Position numbers and translations under genes: made by a program. 64,000 nt of DNA from Gnetum montanum (lineage: Eukaryota > Streptophyta > Gnetopsida > Gnetales > Gnetaceae), in the NCBI GenBank assembly GCA_015680685.1, contig MNCI01002152.1, positions 720,817 to 784,816 of the forward strand. Reading direction: 5' to 3'. Each line of letters starts with the position of its first letter. Position 1 is the stretch's first letter. Below are positions 45,603 to 58,547 of the stretch, piece by piece. Below the pieces are notes generated by a model. It saw only the letters and a program-made list of their open reading frames with translations, ran no database searches and was not told where the DNA came from.

Positions 45603-46443
45603 TGATGAGTGGCAAGGTACCCCTATGCTCAACCATATGAATATGAGTGTTTCACACACAATCTAGTCAAATTCCAAGGACTAAGTGCCTATGTGCCTTT
45701 GTGGAACAAGGATAGGTTGGTTGATCATTGTCTTCCCAAACTTACTTGTATGTCACGATTGTATAGTTAAGTAAGCTTGAGGCATATGATTTTTATAGCT
45801 TTTATGTTTTTATGTCCTACTGCTACTAAGGGAGGAGAGAGATATAACTAAGTGACTAATTTAACTTAACTACTAATTAACTAGGCTTTAACTAATCCTA
45901 ACACCAGTATCCATTCTCACTTATTGTACACATCCTGAACCAATGCAACACTATTGGGATTACCAAACGCTAATTGTTACTGGGTTACCAAGTGTTACAT
46001 GCATGCTCAAAGTGATCGTACTAAGTGTACTTACTTAGGAGAGTTGTAAGGTGAGAGAGAATCATTAATTAACTAGGAAATCATTTAATAACATCAATTA
46101 ACACTAATTAATCTATTCTGGATGCTGCAAGGTTTATCATAAATTTTGTCATTATTGCTGTACACAAGGTGTGCTCAAGTACACAATGCTTGAATAAAGA
46201 TCCGTTCACTTGATGACTCCTACTGTAGGCACACAGAAATAATTCTAACTCTAGAGGGAAGAAAAGGCAAGAGTTTGGCTAAGGGACTAACTATCTAACT
46301 TCCAACCCAAGTGTGCTTGCCTCTTATTTTTAGGCAAGGAGGCAAGTCCCAATATTGGGTATCTAACATCGCATGGTAGGCTCTGATATCATGTACCTAA
46401 TATCATGAATGTGATATCACAGCCCTAATATCATGATTCATTA
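45603..46443 (-). repeat. 5' LTR of element D (841 bp)
   Basis: Plus-strand ends TGATGAGTGG and GATTCATTA (the last C of TTCATCA has become T). Same length as the left LTR. The minus-strand TATA region is near 46325-46335 (AAAAATAAGAGG), with degenerate GATATC units upstream. Confidence 0.88.
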
Positions 46444-47296
46444 GGTTGCGTTGATGAGTCCCCATTGACGCATCATTTCATTTGTCAACAAGGCCTTATT
46501 GATGAAGTGTCCACTATTTAGCTATAAATATGTGCCCACCAATTGCATTTAGAGCAATTAAATTTTAGTAGTAGCAAAGCTCTTGTAGTTTTTTTATTTG
46601 AAAGTTAGAATATTTCTCTCAAGTGCCTGTAGTAGGAGTTATTGAGTGTATGGATCTTTATTGTACCTAAGCATGACAATGTCTGCAACAATAAAGACTA
46701 GGTTTATGATAAACCATGCATCATTTTGGATAGATTAAATATTTTATTTATGTGTTTAATGTTTTTAATTAATTATTCAATAATTTTTAGTAATTAAGCC
46801 AATTAAGATAATTAAGCAAGATAAGTTAGATAGATTAAATACATAGCTATGACCACTTTGAGTGTAACACATATTCTCTTGGTAATCCCAACAACATTAT
46901 TGCTTGGTATGCCTAGTAGCATAGTGCTTGATAACCCAACAATGGATATGGGGGTTTAGGACATGTGTGAAAAGTCGAATTGGATGCTTATGCTAGCACT
47001 AGTCAGATACTAGTTAATTAGTTAAATTAAATTAGTTAATCCAATTACTTTATCTCTGTTTAAATGCCAAAACCATGAAATACAAAATGACAAAAATTAG
47101 ATGCCTCAATTACACTTAATCATACTAGTTTCTATCACAAGTGTAATTGGGAAGACAAAAAATGACCTTAAGGAAAGGTTCACTTCCTCAAAGATTAGTG
47201 CACTAGAAACTATAAAGTCCATGAAATTTGACCAGATCGTGCATGAATACTTTGTGATTTATATGGTTGGGCGTAAGGGTACCTCACAACTCATCA
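46444..47296 (+). repeat. Remainder of element J 3' LTR
   Basis: Begins with the GGTTG duplication and runs to ACAACTCATCA. Read on the minus strand it aligns with the LTRs of D, E and I, for example GTACCTCACAACTCATCA and GGATCTTTATT. Its U3 repeat zone differs: it has TTGATGAG/CATTGACGCATCA and TTGATGAAG units rather than GATATCGCG. TATAAATA lies at about 46522. The short ORF at 47101-47304 is LTR sequence. Confidence 0.75.
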
Positions 47297-50200
47297 ATTA
47301 CTAAAGAATTAAAGGGTTTTAAAAGACTTTATAAAAAAATGAAGAGTTATAGTTATTTTACAAATTCTTAATTTTTTATATCTTCATTAGTTGGAATAAC
47401 CTTAAGGTATATCACTCTTTTTCTTTAATCTATCTCATTTTTTCTCTCTATTCTTGTACTTTTACTTTTGAAAGAAAGAGAATAATTTAAAGCATGATTT
47501 GAAATATATTATGCTCAAATTTAAAACTAGAAATAAATTCTTTAAACTTTAAGATGATTATATTATAATTAAACAAAACAATCAAATTATCATAGCCCCA
47601 TTCCTAAAAGATGTTGTTGCCTAACAAATATGGTGCCTCTCCATAACAAGTGTTATTGTTATCATAACAGAACCTAAAAGAGCAATTGTAATTTAGACCT
47701 AAAAAGGCATGTTGTAATAACAAATGTGTCTCTTAAGGTAACCTTTTTCGATTTAACCTCAGGAATTTATACCTAGGCTTAGAGGTCATGTCATACATGG
47801 AGTCATGGAGTCAATACAGGAAAGTCACAAAGCCAGGTGAAGCAGGATAGGAAGTGGATTGGCCATCCCTTCTAACTGGGTTATAGGCCTAACCATGGTG
47901 GCAGTGTTGGATTTCCTCTAAGGGATAGATACCAAAGGAAGAAAACTCCAAGGAACACTCTCTGAGCATGATCTAGATACACTATTTCATATCAATAAAC
48001 CATTCTTTTCTTTCTCATCTACACTATTTCTGTTATTTTCTTTACACATAATTTCAAATATTACATATATTTGATGTTTGGTATATTGTCTTATTATGCA
48101 TAATGTCTAATATAATGTATATTTGATGTTTTTCATGACATTCAAAGATGGGATGTAACACAAATCCTAGTAGAAAATGACGATAATGCTATGTGGTTAA
48201 AAATGTGTTCATCAATTGATTAATTCCTAATGAAGCATCCCTACATCTCCTTTATTTATACAATTGAACCTTCTAAGATATCCTTATTAGCATCATAGCT
48301 CACATGCTCTTTTGGTATATAGTATTTTGAATCATACAGAATTGCTTAGTTATTTGATAGAAACATCCATGTTTGCTACATGAACAAGAAGGATCACATG
48401 ATATGAGCTTATATTTAATATTTATAGTTTCATCTTTCTTATCAATCTCAAGATGTAGATTCTTGAACAAGTCTACAATCAATGTTGCTTAACCAAGCTT
48501 GTTTCATAAGCATATGAAAGTTGTTTCTCAACTTGTTCTTTTGCTTAATAATAAAGAAGTTGGTAAGATAGGACTAGCCCTCTAAAGTTTATTAGGATTA
48601 TATTAAGCTTATCTACTTTGATCCCTTGATGAAGGTCTATGTTCTAGGCTACATTTATAAGAAGTACCATCAAGATCCATACCTTCATAAGAAGAAGGTT
48701 CATATATAGGATCAAGAACAAGAAAAATCTCTTAACAAGATAATTTCATGTAAAACCTTACTAATAAAAAATTTCATCACTGAGATTATAGAAAAGATAG
48801 ATAAGATGTAGGATTTGATGGATAAAAATGTTAATCTACCTTGAAAATATTGAAGGAAAAGATAGAGTAGGTAATATTAATAGATAGATAATAATAAGAA
48901 AAAGAATAAAGAAACAAATAAGAATCCTCAGTGGTGAAAAGAAAAGCCTCTAGTAGTAAAAGAGGTTACATCATGTTGGAGCTTGTAGATTAATTCATCA
49001 TTGTTCCTTAGGGATGGATTAACGATGTGTTGATTAGCATTGTTGAATGATCATATTTAGAAGATTTCCTCATGATCAATATAGAAAACAAAAAAAGTGA
49101 ATTCTCAATCATCATATGAAGAGCTTGGGTTAGCACCATTAAAGCTAAGCTAGGGAATAGAGACCCCTTCTTGGAGATTACTAGTGAGACTAAACATGGC
49201 AATGTGAAGTGGTAGAAAATTCCATGAATTACTTATGATGATAAAAGATGCAATGGTAGGCAAAAAGTATCCCTACACCAATCTACAAGAATCTTGAAAA
49301 ATAATTATGAATACAAAAACATGTCTACACAATTCCCATTAAACCAAAAGATACCTAGTGGCTACAAAAAAGAGCATTAAACCATTCAAAACATGCAAGG
49401 AAACATCTAACCCAGTTATCACTTCTTGTCCAAAGAAAATTTGGGGAAGGGATGCTAGTCTATTGAAACACTAAAATAATTATGATGCAACCTAAGATAT
49501 ATAGTTTAATTAGAACTTTATAACTTAGCTTGTCCATTAGAATTGAATCCATGACTTGATGCTTTCAAATCAAGATTATTACCACTAGGCTAATACCTTA
49601 TTATTATTATTATCTTATGAAAATGAACCAAACAAAAAACTTACAAAAGGACATCCTAAGCTGTAATTATACACTAAAATAAAATTATTAACAAGTAGAA
49701 CAAAAACTAAAATTGAAAATAAATATAGGAAATATATTTAGACCTTATCGAATATACTTTCCTTCTAGCCTAAAAAGATATGTCTCTCCTATTGATCAAA
49801 ACCTTATTATCATCAATGTTGAATGGGCTAACAAGCAAAAACATAAATTAATGAAGATAATAAACAAAAAACCTATTATGTATGATCTAAGAAATGTATA
49901 GTCCATCTTCCAAATGCTCACTCTTAAGTTCAGGCATGGGGGAGGTAATCTATCTAAGTGAATTTTCCCTTTTTTTATTTTATACTTTTTTGTCATTTTT
50001 CTTTTTTGATATTTTTTCAATTTTTTATTATTTTCTATTTCTTCAAAAATTTTCAATTATTAATATGTTTTTGATTTCTTAAAATTTTTTCTTTCTTTAT
50101 AATTTTCTATTTTTTTATTCATTTACTTTATTCTTTACATATATTTACTTTGTTTTTGTTAATAATGCAAGAATCAACACCATGGGTTGGAATTTTATCT

Positions 50201-52925
50201 TATGTTATCAAACTATAGAAAGAATGATTGCATATATGAGTTGAACCATGTCATCCATCCCTCCATTTCTATAAATATGAGGTCCTTATCATGAGAGTAA
50301 TATGACCACTATCATGTTAAAAACTTAAATTAACTCATGATCATTATGCTTTGAAGAAAGAAGGAAGGACCAACACAATATGGATATGGTATTCAATAGA
50401 TTTGTTGATTCTTTGGACTTCCATTTTTGGTTTCACTATTCCTATGTTTAAATAATTTCACTTATGTTTCTACTATTTTGAGAAATATTATTTGAAAATA
50501 ATTATTTCCTTGTTATGTTACTAGATATGCAACATGATCCATATTCAAAGGTATCCTTATGGCAAGAATAATAAAATAAGTAATTAATTAATTAATTTCT
50601 AAAGAAACTCTTTCTAGGATGCCACTTGAAAAACATGTGAACCATGCTTGAAGATAGACTACTTCTAAGAATTTCATGATTCCTTGAACTAATTTCACCA
50701 TTTGACTAAAAAGGCATGTGACCCATGCTTGAAGGTGCATCTCTTATGTGATTAGTATTAGTTATGAGACTAGAAATACAAGTAATCTATGCCAAAAAGT
50801 GATCTTTTAACAAATGTCCAAGGTCCACCACTTGAACACCAATGATTAATTAAGTATTTCTAATAACTCTAACACATGTTTCACATTTTTTCTTCATTGA
50901 GTGGTGTTATTTTGATATGATGGCTAGTTGATCTCATGATGATGGATCTTAGATGATGCAATGTGATGTCACTAGTAGTGGTTGGACTTTGTTTGATATT
51001 CTAATAGATAGATAAATTGTCCTAAATGAATCTCACACCTTTAATGGCATCATGAATAACTTTTCTAAACTTTTTTATAATTTTGAAACTACTTCTCATC
51101 AATTTTAAGTAATTTTTAATGCTTTTTATATTGAAATTATCTTCAAATTTCCTTTTTCTTGGTCATTTAAAATATAAAATGTTTAGTCCTTATGATGTTT
51201 AATATTATGGTGTATTTATGATATCTTGCAAAAAAAACCTTTAATTTCACTTATTCAAAAACATGTGAGCTCATAGAGCTAAGCTCTTCTTATGGAGGCT
51301 AAGGATATAATTTCTGAAAATTTTTCTAACACCCCATTTTTAAACATTAACATAGCTAATAGTAAAAATGATTACAATGAATTAAAAACTTGATTATTAT
51401 AATTATAGTAGAGTCTTATGAGCATCATTTTATATTTACCTTAAGCCTAAACATTAAATTTTTAATATATTTCCTAATCGAGAATCCAAAAAAATTTTAA
51501 ACAGTAAGGAGAAATTACCAAAACTTATGTTGTTTCTTTTGTAATTGTAGATGATACAAAAAAGAGTTTCGTAGGTAGGGAATCTTTCATAGGAAAAATG
51601 AGAGAGGCCATGAAGAGGACGTAACTATGGAAAAGTAGAAGATTAAAAAATCCATAGGTAGATAATAAAAAATCTCACTCCATTCTTTAAAAGCTCTACA
51701 TAAAAAGAAAGTGCCAACAATTTAACTAAGGTTGGAAGAACTACCACTATTAGGGATAATCTGAAGATTAATCATCAGTGGATTTTGAATATTTCTATAA
51801 ATTTTTGTAAACTTTGATCTCTATCTAATATTTTTGTCATTTTGTAATACATTCACTCAAATAAATTTTGTAATGCAACACTAAAGTTTTTGTAATGTCA
51901 ATTATTCCAATCCAAGTTATCTAATAGGCTTTTGTAATTTCGCATTGTCCATTTTGTACAATTAGAGGATGAGTTTTAGTTTGTTATGAGGGTATAGTGA
52001 ATACTAAAAGGGAAATTTTAGAAAGGCTTAATTGACATTAATGAATCAACATAGCTTTGTCGATGAAGCAGGGTTACTTCGATTTGCTTTAATCCTTCAA
52101 ACACATATAATGTAGGAATTATGTAAGATAATTCAATTACTAGAAAATAAGAAAACTAGCTATCTTTAATTAATTCAAAAGAAGATTACAAATACAATAG
52201 AACCACAATCCCACAAAAGAAAAAACACTTACACACTTAACAATATCATAGAGCATGAGAATTTACAATCACACATATGAATGACCTTAATGCAAGGTAC
52301 AATTGAACTAGATCTCTCATGCACACATAGGATAGAGGACTAAACACATAGAGAGTTACAAGAACCAATGTCATACATAATTGATCATTGAGATATATAC
52401 ATACTTATGCATCCACATGCACTCAAATACACATACACCAACAAAAATTCAAGCAAACATTACCAATATTAATAAATTACAAGCTCAAGAAACCTAGGGA
52501 AACTTTTCCATAATCAACTTGAAGATTATTTACTATTTCCATTCTTGATCTTATCTTCCTTGACTATTTTCCATCTTGGAACTACCATCTTAAAAATTTT
52601 TATAGTTGTAAAAAATGTCTTCTATCTTGGTAAAATTTATTTCTCACAAACTTTGGATTGAGGCAAGATATCTCATGTCTACATAAGACATCTCCTATAG
52701 TCATGAGATGTCTCCTCTAGTGATAACACATCTCCCTATAGATGTATCATGCTAAAATAAGATGTCTCCTCTTTTAGCAAGATGTCTCATAGTCACTTGA
52801 AACATCTCTTATGTCTTCCTAGCTCTTAGGCAAGGCATCTCTCTAATGATCTAGAAATATTTTTAGTTATTTGAAACTTACAATTGATTACCTATAGGAA
52901 TGAAGGAAGGCTTAGAAAAGGTGTC
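47297..52925. other. Unresolved AT-rich tract
   Basis: About 5.6 kb with no protein domain I can name. Short frames (48300-48482 minus with a Cys cluster, 49713-49901 plus) do not extend. A T-rich run at 49970-50160 follows a piece ending KFRHGGGNLS, reminiscent of the LSHGGD end of family pol genes, so a very old element tail may be here. A tRNA-like promoter pair is at 49535-49598. Confidence 0.4.
49535..49598 (-). other. tRNA-like A and B boxes, possible SINE head
   Basis: On the minus strand GGTATTAGCCTAGTGGTAA holds an A box (TAGCCTAGTGG, 49582-49592). GATTCAATTCT (49539-49549) is one base off a B box, 43 bp start to start. A CTTGAT/ATCAAG stem lies between, like an anticodon arm. A TTA/TAA simple repeat flanks it on the right. 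It could be a tRNA-derived SINE head, a decayed tRNA gene or chance. Confidence 0.3.
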
Positions 52926-52935
52926 CCTATACTAG
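52111..52935 (-). repeat. Candidate 3' LTR region of chromovirus F
   Basis: Lies directly after the chromodomain end in element order. It contains a dense set of GATGTCTC/AGACATC-type motifs at about 52660-52850, as seen in the U3 of other LTRs here. The plus strand has TGTAGGAATT at 52111, which could be the LTR end. No partner copy is in the window, so the borders are guesses. Confidence 0.3.
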
Positions 52936-52960
52936 CTTTACCACCCATTAAAAATTAAAC

Positions 52961-54411
52961 TTAGATGAACAAGGAAGTAGGGGTAAAAGTGATTCCCCAC
53001 TCAACAAGTTTGATTTCATGGATCCATACAACATCATTAGTAATTTGATCCTTCCAATAGATTAAGTACTCATGTGTCTTTATTTCCCTAGTGTTAAAAT
53101 CTTTTCTCCTCTTAAGTATAATTACCTTACTCTCTTGTAAATTCTTGGACTTGTCAATAGCCCTCTTCAACTTATCGATGATGCCTTGTAATATTTTATC
53201 ATCTACTAGTCCATGATAATGGACAAGATCTACAAAATTAAAAGCAAAATACATACATTATTTGACAAGTCAATTTAGAAAGAATTATTATTGATTTTGA
53301 CATTTATCCTAAAAGGATCCATCTTCTTACTCTTGAATTTTGAGAAGTTAATACCTCTTAAATTCTCCTTCTTCAAGTGCATCTAGAAAAGATCACTAAT
53401 ATTAATTTTGAACTTCCTCTTGTTCTTGTTCCTCTTAAGGAGTCTTTCTTTATCCTTCTTCTTAATATTTTCCTTCACTTAAGTATGAAGATCCTTCATC
53501 TCTTATATAATATCAACACTTAATTAAGTTTCTCCATCAAAGATCTTAACATTATCCATAATCTTTGGACAAAAAACATAATTAACCTCATATGGACTCT
53601 TTCAAATAGTAACAAGAAAAGCACTATTATAGGAAAATTTAGCATAACACATCAAATTTTCTCACCTATTATGTTTTTATTCACACAAAAACCTCAAAAT
53701 ATTCAATAAAGATTTATTAATCACTTTAGTTTGGCCATAAGATTTTGGATGATATGCACTATAAAGATTCAAATTTTTTATTAATATTTTCTAAAGGTAC
53801 CTTTTAAAAACAAGTGAACTTGGATTCTTTTATCAGTAAAAATTTTTAAAGAATCCCATATAACTTCACAAACTTTTGGAAAAACAAAGTTGGAACATGA
53901 GATGCTTCACTCATCTTTTTACACAAGATAAATTGTGCAATCTTGGGGAATCTATCTATCATAATAAAGATATCCTTATTTCCACTTTTTATCTTTGGAA
54001 ACCCACTCACAAAGTCCATTGATGCACTTTCCCATGAATCCTTGGGAATTGACAAAGGCATATAATGTCCATTCATTCCTTGATCTTCTTTGAATTTCTA
54101 ACATGTCAAATACTCCTTCATGAATTTAGAGACTTCAAAGGTCCTTCTAGGTCAAAAATAGTGCCTACCTACAAGTGTCAATATTTTATCTCTACTCATG
54201 TGACTTTCCATTTCACCCCAATGCTTTTCAACCAATGTTTTTTCTTTTCTTTTTTTTTGAAATCATAATTGCATACACATACCTTTCCATTCTTAAATAG
54301 TAGTTTATATTGAGCATGATAGTTCCTCCATTGATCTATCCTAATCAATAATGGTTTCTTGATGCTTCTCTAAACATACGCAAAATTTGAATCATGTTCA
54401 TACAAAATAGC
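52961..54411 (-). pseudogene. Integrase and chromodomain of element F
   Basis: Reading leftward: a pre-integrase region, then HWGEMESHMSRDKILTLV and YLTC (zinc-binding, about 54230-54105). The core starts YMPLSIPKDSWESASMDFVS (54065-54005), with the first catalytic Asp in MDF, then DIFIMIDRFPKIAQFI. The frame is lost near 53840; the Asp/Glu motifs further on are heavily eroded. At the C-terminus (53254-52961) VIILKRRKDFNTREIKTHEY and LIYWKDQITNDVVWIHE form a chromodomain, which in this group binds methylated histone H3 and guides integration. Confidence 0.72.
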
Positions 54412-55241
54412 TGATGAGTGGTGAGGTACCCCTACACTCAACCTTACGAATACGAGTGTTTCATGCGTGATCCGATCGAACTCCAAGGACTAAATGCTTA
54501 TGCGCCTTATGGAACACTTAAGGTTAATCAATCATTGTCCTCCCAAGCTTACTTGTATTTTTCACAGTTGTATGGTTAAGTAAGTTTGAGGTATGTGATT
54601 TTTATGTCTTTTATCTTTTTAACACCTATGCTAATGAGGAGGGGTGAAGAGACTAAGTAAATAACTTTCACTAACTAAGTTCTAATCATCCTAGCATTAG
54701 TATCCATTCCCACTTGCCGTACACACCCTGAACCAATGTAACACTACTGGGATTACCAAATGCTATTCGTTACTAGGTTACCAAGCGTAGCACACGTGCT
54801 CAAAGCCATCGTATTGAATGCACTTAACTAGGAGAGTTGAGGGTTGAGAGAGATTTAATTATCTAGGAAAGCATTTAAACATTCAACAATAATTAAGTCC
54901 TAATTAGCTTAGTTCACATGTTGTAAGGTTTATCAGAAAGTTTGTCTTTATTTCCATACACAAATGTGTGCTTAGGTACAATTTGCATGAATAAAGATCC
55001 GTTCACTTTGAGACTCCTACTGCAGGCACATGGAATTATTCTATCTCTGGAATGGTAAAACTACCATAGTTCAGCTAAGGGTCTAGATCTAGATGGATAG
55101 ACAAGGGAAAGCTGCCTCTTATTTATAGAATTGGCGATGGGCTACGATATCATGTACACAATATCGAAGGGGCCGACGCGATATCACGAACACGATATCG
55201 CCTACGCGATATTGTGCACCATGCGATATCGCGTTCCATCA
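54412..55241 (-). repeat. 3' LTR of element E (830 bp)
   Basis: Plus-strand ends TGATGAGTGG and GTTCCATCA. GATATCGCG-type palindromic units fill about 55145-55235 and are better kept than in D. The minus-strand TATA is near 55120-55130 (TATAAATAAGAGG). The polypurine tract GTCATGGGGGCA follows at 55242-55254. Confidence 0.85.
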
Positions 55242-57119
55242 TGCCCCCATGACTAAATGAAAACTTGTCCTCAAGTTTCTTACAAAATATTGAGAAGGTA
55301 TGGGATTATTGACTTGAATGATACTAATGGTGAATGGGGTGACATGTGAATGGATCATCATTACAAAACATGGCAAATATAGTGTTCATGATAACAAGAG
55401 TGAACACTATACACATTTGACATTCAGCCTTATTTGGCAGCTGAGAGAGAAGAGAGGAGAGAGAGAAAAGAAGAAGAATTTTGCTGCTACCAATGCCAAG
55501 ATTGCACCTTTCTTTGTCTATCCGTAAGCACGCTACCGATCTTGTTCCTTGCATAACTGCTTCAGCACCAATCCATTCCAAGTGTTCCCTCCAGATCCAA
55601 TCTATTGTTGTACGATTGTCATCTGCACACACAACACAATCTTATATTAGCAAGGGTAAATGAATAATAATGCAGTTAATACCTTGCCTCAGTGTAAGGT
55701 CCATTGGCTGAGTTGTGATATGGCTAATGTGGATCTGGAGATATAATATTGGTGACTACCCAAGGTGTAGGGGTTAGGAGAAAATCAAAAAAATTGGACC
55801 AGGACCCCCATGACTGAGAGTGAACCTCCAGTAGCGATAGAATGGAAAAAGAGAAGGAATAAGAAAGACAGATAAAAAGAAACAATGGCCACACCAATAA
55901 AATGGATGTCAAAGATGGAGATGAACAAAATAGGTGTTGATTGCAAAAATGTTTAGGGAAAAGAAATTAACGGATGCACCAAATAGGAATGCTAGTGGGT
56001 CCTCCCCAAAGTAGGTTCATGCCCTTAATGCCTTGATAATCCCACATTCAAAGAGTCCGTAGGCTCTAGGAATGCCATGTGGAGATAAGAGTTAAAGTCT
56101 TAGCCACAAGAGTTTACCAAAAAGAGAACAATGCATCAACCAAAATATGGACTATTGATACAACCAGCAATGAGGTGAAAAGTGGAGGAAGATGGATGGA
56201 GAGAAGAGAATGAAATGGAGTCTCAAGAACAAGGTGGTGTATAGCCCCTTATGTATTTCATGGTTAGTGTGACTTGATAGATCTCAGTCCAAATCCAGCC
56301 TCAAAAAAACCACATCCAGTGACTTCGCATTAATACATTCGACCAATCCATCCACCTGAAGTAAAAAGAATGTCTCCACCAAAGAGTCACCACCATTCCA
56401 ATGAAATGAAAGAGGAGAATGTAGGAAGTGAGAAGGGCCTTAGTTAGGGGAGACATTTTTATTTAGTTCCATAACTCGTGCTTGTAGCCCAAATGATTAT
56501 TTCTTCTAAGGGTTGTTCTTTGAATTCTCACTATTTTTTGTTTTTTTTTTTTTGTGTTTTGCATGAGAACCACACCATGCAAAGACTTATTATTTTTATT
56601 AGCTCAACTTCCCAATAATGGAGCAGCATCAAAATGGTATGGGAGACTCAAGAAGAAAACATTCAAACACCCAAGAGAATGGCCAGCACAAATGCATCAA
56701 ATCCCCTTGAAGTCAAACCCTTTTCAATCCTTGAGTCCTTCCTTAGTTTCAGAAATGCCTAATCATCGATTCGTTGATAGTTCTTATTATTTAAGAAAGG
56801 GAATGTACATTTCCAAGCCAAGAGAGACCATAGAAATTCATGGATGTATGGATGATGTGGACTCATTACCTATTATATCAAAAGAACCATACCTTAGTAT
56901 CAACATCATAACTTAAAGGTGAAAACCAAACATTAGCAATCAATTGAATACAGTTCATACCATCTTCAAAGCACTTATTAAGTGATAAACTTAACAAAAC
57001 AAAATAAATAAACATACAAATAAATGAAGAAGTATGAACAATGTTGCAAAACAAAAACAAGAAAAGTTAAAGAAATTTGTAAAACAAAAACTCAAAAAGG
57101 AATTGAGGGCCTCAATTGA
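55242..57119 (-). other. Polypurine tract and post-integrase tail of element E
   Basis: Homologous to 37782-39705 of D. Non-coding. A 102-codon minus frame (55632-55324) overlaps the homologous D frame. A T-run lies at 56527-56552. Confidence 0.5.
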
Positions 57120-58184
57120 TTAGCATAGGTGGCCATCTCCCCCATGACTGAATTGAAAGGAAGAGATCCAAAATAATGAGTGCTTGTTTGAATTTCTTAA
57201 AAATGTCCAAATTCTCCCAATTGATGTTCTCAGGTTAAGGGTTGGAAGTTGGCGATGCTCTCGTTCCAGTGTATCTATTCTTTCGATGTGGCCGCAAGTT
57301 GGTCCCCCAATTAGTTCCATGCATGTTGGTGAGTTGCTCTTATGATTAGTTATCAACCACTGGGTGCTCTCTTGTTTTGTGATTGCTACATACAGGTACT
57401 TTTGGATGTTGATTCCTTGGGCACACCGGTTGCATGCAGGCAATGTTGAACATTCCTGTACGCAATCACCCTCTGTATCACTATATGTGATGCATGGAAC
57501 TTTCTTCTTCTCAGTCTTTCCAAAAAAAATTTCCTTAGATATCTCTAGGAAAAGATCCTGTATTTCTAGGCATGCATTTATTATACTTAGCCATGCCCTT
57601 CCCATTATTATTGGAAAGTCCCCTCTATCATTGTTTACTTGTATCACTAGGAAATCAGCTGGGTATGACCACCCACACACAGTGGTAACAATGTCCTTAA
57701 CCTATCCCAAGGGAACAGTGATGGACTGGTTAGCCAGCTCTAATCCAATATTGCTCTTCTTCAATGGAGGCAAGTTCCAGGCTTTGTACATTTCTTGTGA
57801 GATTAAATTAACTCCAGAACTTGAGTCTAAAAGAGCTTTATAAGGTTCATTCCTAGTGACTTGTTGATAGATTAGGGGGCTTTCAGGATTAGGGAATTTC
57901 CTGGGAAGGTGGACTAACTTGATCCAGTTAGTGACGGTATGTGTTAACATAACCATGTGCATTGAGCTTTGTTGTTGGTTTGAAGGAAGCTCCGAAGCCT
58001 TATTTGATGGAGAGGCGTTTGGAGGCTCAACCTCTTGTGGTTGTGAGAGCTTGTTTGGGCTTTTGGTTTTGAAAAAAGATCTTCTCTTTATATGGTTTTC
58101 AAAACTAGTAGTGGGTTGAAGGTTTACAACTCTCATAGCATTGCGTTGCTGTGATTGAGTGGGGAGTTCCCCTTGCATTACCAA
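57120..58184 (-). pseudogene. Protease of element E, fused to the tail by deletion
   Basis: The active-site segment reads ALLDSSSGVNLISQEMYK (about 57835-57790), where DSG is DSSS. NIGLELANQSITVPLG follows and a stop near 57700. The frame resumes with FLVIQVNNDRGDFPIIMGRA (about 57660-57600). The linker RRQLPTLNLRTS leads to FLRNSNK, after which the frame passes straight into the tail end LFWISSFQFSHGGDGHLC, found at the end of pol in D. The deletion point is therefore near 57180. Confidence 0.75.
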
Positions 58185-58547
58185 AGTGGATGGTAATGGA
58201 GCTATCGGCGTGAGAGTTTCAGATGGATTCGGAGGATGTTATATATGTGGTGTGTCTCTCCTAGGAGAAGGAGTTTTGTAATACTCCCAAGCTTGGTAGT
58301 GACATGGTGGTGTCACATGACCAACAGAGTCATGTGGAGAGATTGGCTGCTGCACGTAGTAGCCATATGGATCTGGTTGCCGGTAAGGGTATTGTTGCCT
58401 TGGTGATGGCATCCCTCATGACTATGGGTATTGCCACTATTGGTGTTGCTCCATAGGTTGTGATGGAGTTCCACTTGGATAATACGTTAAGGGTTTGTGG
58501 AACTGCTTTGGGTTACCTTGGGGATAAGGTAACCTTCGGGGTGCTTG

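Larger units (their letters stand above)
36941..46443 (-). mobile_element. Element D: complete-layout member of the TGATGAG (Athila-like) family
   Basis: A 9,503-bp minus-strand element inserted in J's 3' LTR. Reading right to left: 5' LTR (45603-46443), PBS, gag, protease, RT, RNase H, integrase, a 1.9-kb non-coding tail, polypurine tract, 3' LTR (36941-37781). Both LTRs are 841 bp. In the first 250 bp I count about 20 differences, mostly transitions, so the insertion is old. It is the best reference for this family in the window. Confidence 0.88.
29295..47296 (+). mobile_element. Element H/J: plus-strand member of the TGATGAG family, 5' end missing
   Basis: Starts inside RT at about 29295 and has RNase H, integrase, a post-integrase tail, a polypurine tract (36907-36918) and a 3' LTR (36919-36940 plus 46444-47296). 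It is interrupted by insertion K (33226 to about 36838) and by element D (36941-46443). Pol resembles that of D motif by motif, and the tract GTTGTGGGGATA matches the one in D. Joining H (pol) and J (LTR) into one element is inference from order, strand and family. Confidence 0.65.
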
